A stretch of DNA of 64,000 nt from the NCBI RefSeq assembly GCF_003240585.1, contig NZ_PCDP01000002.1:62001-126000 (forward strand), in the 5' to 3' direction. This DNA comes from Arminella tubonensis. Its GTDB lineage: Bacteria; Pseudomonadota; Alphaproteobacteria; Rhizobiales; Rhizobiaceae. Position numbers and translations under genes: made by a program. The notes below the pieces were generated by a model. It was not told where the DNA came from and ran no database searches. It was given only the letters and a program-made list of their open reading frames with translations. Of the stretch, positions 28,499 through 36,580 are shown in pieces; the first letter of the stretch is position 1; the number at the start of each line of letters is the position of its first letter.

Positions 28499-28994
28499 AC
28501 AGTTTCAGTGCTTGCCGCCGATCGAGCCACGCGAGATGATCGGGCTGTGGCGGAGTCGAGGGATCCCGGCTGGCCACCCCTTCGACGGCGTGCTGGAAAA
28601 TCTTGGCTGGTTCGGCAAGCGGTTTACAGCAGAGTTACGCGCGGACGCGCTCTTGTTTCGCTCCGGGCAACACGAGCTGATACCGATCGATCCCGCGCGG
28701 ATACCGTTGGGTTTGGCGCTCCGCTTCCACAAGGTCGGAAGAACGCGCGCCGCGAGAAATCTGTTTTCGTACCTTCGGCGCGGACTGCGGGCAAAAGGCC
28801 CGGTTGCGTCGCTGAAGACGATGTCATTTCGGGGCGTGACGAGCGCCGCGATGGCGTATGACGAGCAGCCCATCGTCGATCACTTTCGTCGAATTGATGA
28901 GCGCAGGATCATGGGGATGATGGAAATAGAAGGTGACGAACGGATTTACTTCTTCGAACTTGAACGGGTCGATCCGCCATCAGCATCGGCATGA
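28422..28994 (+). CDS. GXWXG / DUF4334 domain protein
   Basis: 190 residues from the ATG at 28422, which lies 77 bases inside the end of the preceding gene; an ATG at 28398 is also possible. FQCLPPIEPREMIGLWRSRG then GHPFDGVLENLGWFGKRF is the GXWXG family N-terminus, and KTMSFRGVTSAAMAYDEQPI then DHFRRIDE..IMGMME is DUF4334. The two domains normally occur together in small proteins of unknown function. The overlap with the HARP-like gene suggests they are translated from one ligD-headed transcript. Confidence 0.8.
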   Translation: MPNRGGERGSAGKRKRRLSEQQKTLEQFQCLPPIEPREMIGLWRSRGIPAGHPFDGVLENLGWFGKRFTAELRADALLFRSGQHELIPIDPARIPLGLALRFHKVGRTRAARNLFSYLRRGLRAKGPVASLKTMSFRGVTSAAMAYDEQPIVDHFRRIDERRIMGMMEIEGDERIYFFELERVDPPSASA

Positions 28995-29137
28995 GCCGAC
29001 CCTTGAATTCCCCGTTCGGACTATCATCTATCGGCTACCACCCGTCTTCGATGATCGCTTGCGCGGTAGCTTGTCTGCCCGAGCCATTGTCCGGGTGCGG
29101 CAGGGCGCTCCCCGCAAGGGTCGAGCGCCCTGCCCAT

Positions 29138-29890
29138 TTAGTCGCCACGACGCTCGTCCATGTCGAAAACTGCGGCGTTGTCCTGGATTTCTCGGAGACC
29201 TTTGTAGGAGGCATGGCGTAAATTGCCATCGTCGGTCCAACCTCGAAACTCGACTTCGGCGATCGGCGTCGGTTGGGCAAAGACGTAGTTTTTGCCTTTT
29301 AGCGGAACGACTGGCGTCCTCATCTTCAACGTGTCGAGCGTCTTCTTCAGGTAAATCGCGTCCTTCTCCTTAAAGCCTGTGCCGACGGCGCCGACATAGA
29401 CCCAGTCATGGCCGCGACGACCAGCAAGAAGAAGACTGCCGATCCCGCCGCGCGCCGAGGCAGACTGCTCATAGCCGACGATCATGAAACTCTCGCTCTG
29501 CACGCACCTAATCTTGAGCCAGTCTCCCGTCCGGCCGGAGCGGTACGGGCTATCACGGTGCTTGGCGATGATGCCTTCCAGTCCCAGCGAGCGGGTGTTT
29601 TCCAGGAGTTCGGCGCCGTCACCCTGGACCCTTCGGAGAGCTGGACTGCGCCGACCGCACTATCGAGCAGATCTTCAAGCAGGTGGCGCCGGACCGATAG
29701 TTCGGTCTTCGTCCGATCGTGGCCGTCGAAATACAAGAGGTCGAAGGCGAATAGGATCGATTCCGTCGAGACACGGTTGCCGCCGCGTCCGCCCAGCGAG
29801 CGTTGCATGGCTCCGAAGTCCGAGCGGCCCTGCGCATCAAGCACCACGGCGGGCTTCGATCCACCCTTGACCGATACCGGCGCTCCCACG
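29138..29890 (-). pseudogene. Second ATP-dependent DNA ligase (LigD ligase-domain type), frameshifted
   Basis: Two overlapping frames give consecutive parts of a LigD-like ligase: KPAVVLDAQGRSDFGAMQRS then ILFAFDLLYFDGHD (29890 to about 29650), then after a frameshift near 29600 SESFMIVGYEQSASARGGIG, LLAGRRGHDWVYVGAVGTGF and AEVEFRGWTDDGNLRHASYK (29503-29138). The segment carrying the nucleotidyl-lysine motif is absent, so the enzyme is dead even if the frameshift were an error. Convergent with the ligD operon. Confidence 0.75.
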
Positions 29891-30030
29891 CAAGGCCTGC
29901 AGCAGATCGCTCGGCTTCGATGCGACCGGCGTTCTTCTTTGGCAGCGAACGACCTTCGATTTTCGGCTTCACGAGTTCGACAACGGCGGCCTCATAGGTG
30001 TTGCTTGGCGCGGCGCGAATCGCGTTTGGA
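29891..30030 (-). pseudogene. Possible Ku C-terminal tail fragment
   Basis: Just upstream of the ligase relic the minus strand reads APSNTYEAAVVELVKPKIEG then RSLPKKN. This resembles the basic C-terminal region of bacterial Ku (YE.ALVELI..K..G...K). Without the Ku core the assignment is weak, but a ku-ligase neighbourhood is common in this group. Confidence 0.3.
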
Positions 30031-30269
30031 GGCTGCGATTGAAAAAATTCCCGGTGCCGTCATCTTCGCCGCCCGGAAAGATGACGTCTGCGCTGAAATG
30101 ACTAGACGTTTGAAACTTCCAGCTTTATTTTTCGCAGCTCGCCGCCGCGCCTTTACCCTGCCCACGTCAAACGGCGGATCGCAACCGCTATCCGCCTAAA
30201 GCCGCAGGAACCCACAACTGCCGCCGCCCCGCCTCTTGACGGAATCGTGGCCTGCAACACGTTTGTCAC

Positions 30270-30569
30270 ATGCCTGATGAACCCAACTGCAAGCTCAAAT
30301 ACAAATGGCGCAAGACTTGGCCGGATCCGAGTGACTCGGCCAGTTGGCAGACCGACTATTGCGGCTGGGACGGCAAGATCATGGTCGGGCGCATCAGGTT
30401 CCAGCAAAACGGTCCGAAGAAGGACTTCTGGCAGTGGAGCGGTCACGGCGGGCCGAAAGCGTGGCCCCGACTGATGCCGCAACAAGGATACTGCACCAGC
30501 GCACGCGAGGCGGCCGCAAAGTGCGAAGAGTATTACGATAAGCTGAACGTTGATCCTCGGCTGCCATAG
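30270..30569 (+). CDS. Conserved-looking hypothetical protein, 99 aa
   Basis: The frame from MPDEPNCKLKYKWRKTWPD to YYDKLNVDPRLP has balanced, Trp-rich coding character: WQTDYCGWDGKIMVGRIR, then FWQWSGHGGPKAWP, QQGYCTSAREAAAKCEEYYD. I do not recognise a named family. It looks like a small soluble alpha/beta protein with no signal peptide. It is flanked by eroded genes and has no clear operon partner. Confidence 0.65.
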   Translation: MPDEPNCKLKYKWRKTWPDPSDSASWQTDYCGWDGKIMVGRIRFQQNGPKKDFWQWSGHGGPKAWPRLMPQQGYCTSAREAAAKCEEYYDKLNVDPRLP

Positions 30570-30612
30570 GCGTATCTTAGTTGTGGTGGCATCGCCCGGC
30601 GCAACCAGCCGA

Positions 30613-30744
30613 TCAGGCGCTTGTGCTCCATCCGTTGTAGGGCGTCTGATCGCTCTCTGTGTAGCCCGCGCCTTCGTCTGCAGCCTTGAGAATCGCTTGC
30701 CGCACCTCATTCGGCGACTTCACCTCATTGAAAGCGTCAAGCAC
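30613..30744 (-). CDS. Possible small protein, 43 aa
   Basis: A GTG at 30744 opens LDAFNEVKSPNEVRQAILKA then ADEGAGYTESDQTPYNGWST before a TGA. The residue pattern is protein-like and acidic, but there is no clear ribosome site, and upstream codons in the same frame stay open without an ATG, so it could be the end of a longer decayed gene. Confidence 0.3.
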   Translation of the reverse strand: MLDAFNEVKSPNEVRQAILKAADEGAGYTESDQTPYNGWSTSA

Positions 30745-30883
30745 CGCTATCTCCGCCCGCCTCGAGCAGCCCCTCCGATGGACATTGATCCATGAGCATC
30801 TTACCGGCTCCCATGACCGTGTGCACGGTCTTATACCTGCGCGACAAGGATGCTGACGGGTTTGAAGGTTCGGCGATGGCCCA

Positions 30884-31221
30884 TTAGCGCCTCCGCCTCT
30901 TCGGATTGAATTTCATATCCGTGCTTTTGCGGTTCGGGTCGATTGGCGTCACCAAGGCCAGGTTCTTTGGCATGTTGTCGGTGATAAAACGCCCCGATTC
31001 TTCGACCGCGAGAATGAAGTCGTGCCGAGCATCGTCCGCAGGTGGCTCGCCATCCATAGCTGCAGAGCAGATCGATATTGCATGTCGATGCGCCTCACCG
31101 CCCTTTTCAGGCCATCTGTTGAACAAGATATTCGCGGCTTCGCGGGTCGAGCCAATTACCCGAGCTTACCGAGTTCCATATAGATGGCTTGGGACCGAAG
31201 GCCATTCGTAAGCGATGCCAT
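30884..31221 (-). pseudogene. DUF982 family protein, single frameshift
   Basis: The ATG at 31221 reads MASLTNGLRSQAIYMELGKL, then needs one inserted base near 31163 to continue RVIGSTREAANILFNRWPEK, GGEAHRHAISICSAAMDGEP, DARHDFILAVEESG and the basic tail FNPKRRRR. REAA..L...WP..RG.AHR.A...C..A..G is the DUF982 signature common on rhizobial replicons. A missing C in AAGCTCGGG (expected AAGCTCCGG) explains the break, so it may be a real mutation or a sequence error. About 112 residues when restored. Function unknown. Confidence 0.7.
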
Positions 31222-31307
31222 TACGCACGCCACTGAAACGCAAAACGGCGACCTAGCGGAACTGCGGCGATCCGTTCCGTGGGGGTTGGGTTTATTTGAT
31301 GGTGCGT

Positions 31308-31332
31308 GGAACTAACCGTCCACACTGTTGTT
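31308..31332 (+). promoter_or_regulatory. EcfG-type promoter in front of a terminator-bounded RNA
   Basis: GGAAC (31308-31312), 17 bases, GTT (31330-31332). No start codon with a credible frame follows before the intrinsic terminator at 31391-31427, which points to a non-coding transcript. Confidence 0.6.
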
Positions 31333-31337
31333 GATCG

Positions 31338-31427
31338 AGGGATCAAGAAGCGTTGCCCTCGCACCAATAGCTTCTGATTGCTCCTTCCTTGCCCCGCTTG
31401 TCCAGTCACAACAGGCGGGGCTTTTTT
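31338..31427 (+). ncRNA. Candidate stress-induced small RNA, about 90 nt
   Basis: The predicted transcript starts just after the EcfG-type promoter and ends at a strong intrinsic terminator. It contains an unpaired pyrimidine-rich stretch CTCCTTCCTTG directly before the terminator stem, complementary to ribosome-binding sites, as in several trans-acting small RNAs. The start point is inferred from promoter spacing. Confidence 0.5.
31391..31427 (+). terminator. Intrinsic terminator
   Basis: GCCCCGC (31391-31397) pairs with GCGGGGC (31415-31421), followed by six T. Confidence 0.8.
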
Positions 31428-31552
31428 GTAGTGGTGAGGACGCCGAACCAGCGCCCACATGCGCTGGGACCGGGGTGGAGTCAACGTTCTGATCAAACGC
31501 TCGACGCCCTCAGTTGTGTAAATGGATAACCTGAAATGGGGTTCCAGAGATC

Positions 31553-31577
31553 GGAACATTTGCACTCGGCACTTGTT
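31553..31577 (+). promoter_or_regulatory. EcfG-type promoter upstream of a small broken ORF
   Basis: GGAAC (31553-31557), 17 bases, GTT (31575-31577). The next ribosome site (AAGGAGG) and ATG lie at 31714-31727, about 140 bases downstream. Confidence 0.55.
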
Positions 31578-31724
31578 TGGCCGATGCTCGCCCTCCTTGA
31601 TCTCACCGACATCCTCTACATCAGAACGGCCACGCTGGCTGCGGATTGAACGCGTCCTTGACTGCGAAAAAACAAGCACATAATAAGAACATTCAGCCTC
31701 TCCAACAGCGCAGAAGGAGGAGTC

Positions 31725-31864
31725 ATGCTCGCGAAAATCGAATATCTTCTGAGAATTTGACGGGTATCAGCGCCGACGTCATCTGCGAAGCGCTGACCAA
31801 ATGGTGCACGGAAAGCCGAAGCGAGCCAGACCACGTCCTAATGTCGCGCGCGATCAAACTATAA
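31725..31864 (+). pseudogene. Small protein gene, apparently frameshifted
   Basis: An ATG at 31725 with a consensus AAGGAGG ribosome site encodes only MLAKIEYLLRI. One frame over, the downstream codons read ENLTGISADVICEALTKWCT, then SRSEPDHVLMSRAIKL to a TAA at 31864. Joined, they would make a helical protein of about 46 residues. Either a one-base frameshift broke it or the 11-residue ORF is a leader peptide. No family recognised. Confidence 0.4.
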
Positions 31865-32142
31865 AAATCGCGGCAATGAAACCCCGGAGCTTCTCATCGA
31901 AGCCCCAAGATCTGAGCTTGTGAATTAGACTTGACGAATAGCCGGATGGCTCCATCTACAACCGTGGTTCAACGCCCGCTGCAACCATATGGCCAGACGC
32001 AAGGTTACCGGTTGCGCCTTTTGAGCTTGCTCACCTCACTTATGTCGAGATGAGCCTCGAATGCAGCATCCAGCTTCGCATGCCAGGACTGATGGCGCCC
32101 GACACTATGCTGCGCCTGGCTGAATGGCGATCAGAACGATGA
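31865..32142. other. Intergenic stretch
   Basis: No gene or clear site seen. Confidence 0.3.
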
Positions 32143-32310
32143 CTAAACGTCCAGCCATCCGCGGTTTCGACAAAGCTCTTCACCAGCAGCGACACCCGCC
32201 TTGCGATCAGGGTATGGACCCGGAAGATAAATCGCCTTCCCGCGAAAAGTCACGGCAACGCCTTTCGAAGTTATGTCGAAAATGACTGTCATATCTGGCT
32301 CATATGCCAT
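32143..32310 (-). CDS. Small hypothetical protein, 55 aa, EcfG-type promoter
   Basis: MAYEPDMTVIFDITSKGVAV then TFRGKAIYLPGPYPDRKAGV and AAGEELCRNRGWLD. The start at 32310 is preferred over the GTG at 32337 because the latter overlaps the promoter -10 element, and a GGGGGA ribosome site lies six bases ahead of the ATG. The pattern suggests a compact beta-strand pair followed by a helix. I do not recognise a family. Its stress-type promoter groups it with the DUF892 and DUF3618 genes. Confidence 0.6.
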   Translation of the reverse strand: MAYEPDMTVIFDITSKGVAVTFRGKAIYLPGPYPDRKAGVAAGEELCRNRGWLDV

Positions 32311-32329
32311 TTGCGTTCCCCCGACCGAG

Positions 32330-32354
32330 AACGTCACAGAGGTGGGTAGGTTCC
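32330..32354 (-). promoter_or_regulatory. EcfG-type promoter of the 55-aa protein gene
   Basis: Minus-strand GGAAC (32354-32350), 17 bases, GTT (32332-32330). The expected transcript begins near 32323, leaving just enough leader for the ribosome site. Confidence 0.65.
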
Positions 32355-32455
32355 GACGGGCAAAAGTACCGGCCCCTGTTGAGCCGCTTTAGTACGACAG
32401 CGATCTGCCGTATTCTATAAGCTGAGTAAAGGCCCGATTCTTGGAGGGCCGGAGA

Positions 32456-32503
32456 CCGTAGCCCTGCAAAGCCTCGCAGCCGCCGGGCTACGGTTTCGAT
32501 TTT
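32456..32503 (+). terminator. Probable intrinsic terminator
   Basis: CCGTAGCCC (32456-32464) pairs with GGGCTACGG (32485-32493), followed by TTTCGATTTT. A second hairpin (GGCCC/GGGCC) lies just before it near 32431-32450, so a short structured RNA may end here. Confidence 0.5.
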
Positions 32504-32610
32504 GGCGGCAGTCGCTGCCATTTCCTTCAATATGGAATCGCCGCCGGAGACCGTCGGGTTAACCCATCGTGGGGATTGATCGACCCGACTGCGACGCTTA
32601 GATATTGTGG

Positions 32611-32685
32611 AGGTTTGCTTTGCCCAGCTGGGCCCTAAGCCAGACGCCGAGTTCCCCCAAACGACAACGGCGTCTGGTCTTTTTT
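32611..32685 (+). ncRNA. Candidate small RNA with sigma-70 promoter and terminator
   Basis: TTGATC (32576-32581) and TAGATA (32599-32604), 17 bases apart, form a housekeeping promoter. About 75 bases later a 10-bp perfect stem, CCAGACGCCG (32640-32649) with CGGCGTCTGG (32668-32677), is followed by a T-rich run. No coding frame lies between; a GCCCAGCTGGGC palindrome sits in the 5-prime part. Confidence 0.45.
32640..32685 (+). terminator. Strong intrinsic terminator
   Basis: Ten-base perfect stem with an 18-base loop followed by TCTTTTTT; see the candidate small RNA above. Confidence 0.8.
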
Positions 32686-33385
32686 GAGCGACGCGCTCGC
32701 TGGATTCAAAACTAACGATTCCAATACACTTATCGAGGTTTGGTCCCCCGTCTCTACCAAGGGGCCCAGACAATGGGTGTCCCGTTCGACCCATTGGTCC
32801 TGCGGCTCGAGGATCAGGTGATGATTGCTATTGCGAGAAGAGTGTCTTGGGCGCCCCCAGCGGCGCCCCCCTGCCGAAAGTCCCCGCCAGTCCGGGCCAC
32901 GCCATTTCCAGCCAATGATGATGACGCGAGCCGCGTCGACATGCTTTGCCCACATCGAGCCAAGGTCTCTTGCGAAGCACATCTGCCTCGATCGCCACCG
33001 CAATGACTTGCCATGGCAGCACCCGGCATTGCTGGAGTTAAGTCCCCGTCGCCGATCCGCGCCACGGCCGTTTTTCGGTGGTTCCAGCGGTCGATCGCCG
33101 AAGCAATCGTTGCGGGGGGCGGCCTGAGCTTGCGACGTAGATGAGGAAGGTCCAAAACAAGGCGTCGGTGAGCCATTCATTGTCGCATAGCAGCTTCACC
33201 CATGCGGGTGCTGGCGGTCAACTGCTGCATGAAGCTTGCCACCAAACAGATCCTCAAAGGACACGACCGCATTTCGGCAAAGCCGAACGCCTCGGCCAAT
33301 CCATCCGTTACCGCCCGCAGATCCGGATTTGGTGTCAGCAGTTTTCAGGGGGTCAATGTTCGGCGCTCGTTGAAAGCGTGTGCGA
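32686..33385. other. Stretch without a recognised gene
   Basis: A minus-strand frame of 181 codons (to 33180) is open, but its content is Arg/Gly-rich and not family-like. No relic identified. Confidence 0.35.
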
Positions 33386-34888
33386 CTATCCCTTGAGCAA
33401 GGGCATTTTGAGCCGCCCGCGAAATAGGCCACGCCTCGCTATCGGCTCGAACAGCGCCTCGGGACCTTCGGGATCTAAAATCTCGTTGTCGGCCATCCAC
33501 TCGGCCAGGCCGGAGATTCCCGGTGTCTCGTAGGGAACCAAAGTTCTAGAAGTTCCTGCCTCGCCGCCTACTCGCGACTGCCTCAGCGTCTCAATGGCTC
33601 CAATCAAGGAGCCGGCCTGGTCTATTGAAGCGGCCACCGTGTCGGCGCTGACCCCAAGATGCTCCGCGAGCAGTTCATTTCTCAGATCAAGGAGTTTCCC
33701 GGCCAACACTTCGTCATCGGCCTCGAAAGCGACATCACATTCGTTGTCGAAACGCATCGAGCGGTTGTTGAAGTTGGACGAACCCACCCTCATAATCTTG
33801 TCGTCAACTATCATCAGCTTCGAGTGTACGTAAATCGCTGTGCCGTGTGCGGTAATGGGGTGGTAGATGCGGAAACGACCCAGTCGATCGTGGGGACGGA
33901 TCGCTTCTCGCAAACGAGCGCGGGCGGTATCCATCGCCACGGCTCCCAACCAGTTGTCGGCCGTTACTGGATTGATCAAAATGATTTCCGGCCCATCGAT
34001 CTCTTCAAGTCGGCGAGCTATTGCCTGGGCAATCACCCGTGACGCAAAATACTGGCTTTCCGCATAGATCGATGTCCGTGCGGACATGATCATATCGACA
34101 TAAAGCTTCTCGATCTCCGTAACGCCCTTGCTGTTTCCATAGGCGGGGCTGGTTCGAGAGATCGCCAGGCTGACGGATCCGAACACCATGGCACCGCCGA
34201 GTGGTGGGAATGATCCGTGCGGTTCGACTGCCTCCAGGGCCTCCCCGCCCGCAAGCTTCCAACGCAATCGACACAGATCGCCCAACGCAAGTGCCGCAGG
34301 GCCTTTGCATAGGCTCGTAGCATCATGCCAAGGTCCGTAAGGCGCGCCGTTTGGCCGTTTCCTGTTTGGATTGTCGTCAAGGTGGTTTCGGGTGTCCCAG
34401 CGATCCGTGGTGACATCAATCCCGCCGCAGAAAGCGACGCTGTCGTCAATGACGAGAATCTTTTGATGGTGGGAGCTGCCCAGGGGATGGTTGCTATCCA
34501 GCTTCACCTTGATCTGGGAATGCCATTTCCACCGTAGCAGATAAGCGGCGTTGGAGAATTTAGTCCAAGTCGCCAAGAAGCCGGGGTTCCAAAGCAGAAG
34601 GCGGATATCCAGCCCTGGATTCTGCTTTGCCAACCACTGAAGGAAATCGCCGACGCCCTTTGGCGCGTCATCCTCTACGTCCGGATGTCCAAGAGTAATG
34701 GATGCATCGAAATCCCAACCGACGAGGAAGATCGAACGCTTGGCCGCCTTCATTGCTGATCGTGCAGCGCCGTAGTAGTCGTCGGCATCGATTAAAATCG
34801 TGAACTCGTCAGCCCTCTCGATGCGCCAGCAGTTGTTCGACGATTTCAGCAATGAGTTTGATGGCATTCGATTCTCCGCACTTCCCAT
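33386..34888 (-). CDS. Phospholipase D-like / cardiolipin synthase-type protein
   Basis: 500 residues with the two HKD catalytic motifs of the phospholipase D superfamily: SSHHQKILVIDD and HSKLMIVDDKIMRVGSSN, the second followed by NNRSMRFDNECD as in cardiolipin synthases. The opening region (DADDYYGAARSAMKAAKRSI then LVGWDFDASI) is the usual first half-domain start. No membrane helices are present, so it is a soluble or peripheral member that transfers phosphatidyl groups or hydrolyses phosphodiesters. The first ATG (34888) has no clear ribosome site; the ATG at 34867 is a good alternative. Stands alone. Confidence 0.9.
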   Translation of the reverse strand: MGSAENRMPSNSLLKSSNNCWRIERADEFTILIDADDYYGAARSAMKAAKRSIFLVGWDFDASITLGHPDVEDDAPKGVGDFLQWLAKQNPGLDIRLLLWNPGFLATWTKFSNAAYLLRWKWHSQIKVKLDSNHPLGSSHHQKILVIDDSVAFCGGIDVTTDRWDTRNHLDDNPNRKRPNGAPYGPWHDATSLCKGPAALALGDLCRLRWKLAGGEALEAVEPHGSFPPLGGAMVFGSVSLAISRTSPAYGNSKGVTEIEKLYVDMIMSARTSIYAESQYFASRVIAQAIARRLEEIDGPEIILINPVTADNWLGAVAMDTARARLREAIRPHDRLGRFRIYHPITAHGTAIYVHSKLMIVDDKIMRVGSSNFNNRSMRFDNECDVAFEADDEVLAGKLLDLRNELLAEHLGVSADTVAASIDQAGSLIGAIETLRQSRVGGEAGTSRTLVPYETPGISGLAEWMADNEILDPEGPEALFEPIARRGLFRGRLKMPLLKG

Positions 34889-35109
34889 ATCATCATACGA
34901 GGGAAGGGGGCGAGGCCTGCGCAGCCGATATTTTGTGCCCCGTGCTGTTTGCCGCCGCTACAGTTCACACGGACAGCGTCCGATATAGCGCGATCAAGTG
35001 TGCCGTGAACCGGCCTTGACATGCTGCCCAGCGCTCAGCATCAAGGCTGGCTTTCCGGAAGGCAAAGAGAGCCATACAGATCGGACCGAGAGGGCTAGTG
35101 CGCAGACCT
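34889..35109. other. Intergenic stretch
   Basis: No gene seen. It should hold the promoter of the phospholipase D-like gene. Confidence 0.3.
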
Positions 35110-35530
35110 TGCAGGTTGCCCAGCAAGCCTCGGCGCGGATGTGGTGATCGACTATACGAGCCAGGACTTCGAGAAAGTGCTCTCCGGCTACGATGTCGTG
35201 CTGAACAGCCAGGATCCGAAGACGCTTGCGAAATCTTTGAACGTCCTGAAGCCGGGCGGCCACCTCGTCTCCATTTCGGGGCCACCGGACCCGGCCTTTG
35301 CCGAAGCTCTTGGGCTGAACCCGCTCCTGAAGCTCGTCGTCCGACTGTTGAGCCGCAGCGTGCGCAAGAAGGCTAGGAGCCGCGGCCTTCACTATTCCTT
35401 CCTGTTCATGCACGCCGATGGTCGGCAACTGGAGCAGATTGCCGGGTTGATCGATGGCGGCGCCCTCCGCCCCGTCGTCGACAAGATATTCCCCTTCACC
35501 CAGACGCCCGAGGCAATTCCGTTGCTTTGA
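35110..35530 (+). pseudogene. Zinc-type alcohol dehydrogenase/quinone reductase fragment
   Basis: The frame from about 35130 reads ASLGADVVIDYTSQDFEKVL, YDVVLNSQDPKTLAKSL, VLKPGGHLVSISGPPDPAFA and HADGRQLEQIAGLIDGG. This is the C-terminal cofactor-side half of an MDR-family NADPH:quinone or alcohol dehydrogenase. The N-terminal catalytic half and Rossmann glycine motif are missing upstream, and the usual end (ESGRAKGKVVV) is cut at 35530. It is therefore a double-truncated relic. Confidence 0.75.
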
Positions 35531-35588
35531 GAACGAGCTACCACCGGCCCGCAGGCGATCGGCTCTCACCGCGCTTAGAAAATGGAGA

Positions 35589-35862
35589 TCAATCTTTCAG
35601 CCTGCGGTGGGCCTCATAGGCTTCCAGGAATTCCGGAGAGGCGACGTCATCGGCCAGCACGCGAAGCGCAGCCGCGGAAGGGCCAAGCACGACCTCAACG
35701 CGCTGATTGGCGTCAGCCCAATGGACCAACGCCTCGTGCAGAAGATGCTCTCCAGACGTCGTTAGCATGGCATGCTTCGTGCGGCCATCATGTTCGTCAG
35801 GTATGAGCTCGACGAGCCCCTCTCGGACCAGCGGACGAAGCGCATGGGTCAGAGCACCTCTC
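35589..35862 (-). pseudogene. MarR family regulator, C-terminal fragment
   Basis: The minus strand reads RGALTHALRPLVREGLVELI, PDEHDGRTKHAMLTTSGEHL and HRRLKD to the stop at 35589. This is the recognition helix, wing (DGRTKHAMLT) and dimerisation helices of a MarR repressor. The first 60 or so residues and the start are gone because the frame abuts an SDR fragment on the opposite strand. Confidence 0.75.
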
Positions 35863-35869
35863 CGAAAGG

Positions 35870-36580
35870 GGCTATGACCTCATTCTCGTGGCCCGTCGCT
35901 CCGATCGCCTGAAGGCACTCTCGGACAAACTGCGTGCTGCCCACGGTACGAAAGTTGAGGTCGTGGAGGCCGACCTGACGAAAGATGCCGACGTCACCCG
36001 CGTCGAAAAGGTGTTGAAGGCAAATCCTGCTATCACGCTCCTCGTCAACAACGCCGGCAACGCGAGGCTCGCTCCGGTCGCCAAGACTTCCGAGGAAGAC
36101 GCGGCTGCGATGATCGCACTCAACGTCACCGCGCTCACACGCCTCACTCACGCCATTCTGCCGGCGTTCCTCGCCCGCAACGAGGGCGCGATCATCAACG
36201 TCGCTTCGGTCCTGTCTTTCCACGCACTGCCGATCAGCGCGATCTACAGCGGCACCAAGGGCTATGTGATGAACTTCAGCCGGGGCCTGCAGCAGGAATT
36301 GGCAGGGACTAATGTCCGCCTGCAGCTCGTCATGCCCGCATCTACGGCAACCGAACTCTGGGACTTGGCAGGCGTGCCATTGACATCGCTCAACCAGACA
36401 GCCGTTATGATGTCCGAAAATCTCGTCGATGCCGCCCTGGCCGGTTTCGACAAGGGCGAAGACATCACGCTGCCATCCGTTGCCGACACTACTTTCTGGG
36501 ACAAATTCGACGGAGCCCGATCCCAGCTGTTCGCCGCGGCTCAGACCGGCGAACCTGCACCCCGCTACCGCTCCGCCTAA
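35870..36580 (+). pseudogene. SDR oxidoreductase lacking its N-terminus
   Basis: From GYDLILVARRSDRLKALSDK the frame runs intact through DLTKDADV, NNAGNARLAP and the catalytic YSGTKGYV to a normal stop at 36580, about 236 residues. The first 25-30 residues with the cofactor-binding TGAS.GIG motif are missing. An ATG- or GTG-initiated product would not bind NAD(P)H. It diverges from the truncated MarR gene, so one deletion removed both starts and the promoter between them. Confidence 0.8.

Noticed and set aside
32635..33180. 181-codon minus-strand frame
   Set aside because: Arg/Gly/Ser-rich composition, no homology pattern recognised, and a strong terminator lies in its 3-prime end on the other strand.
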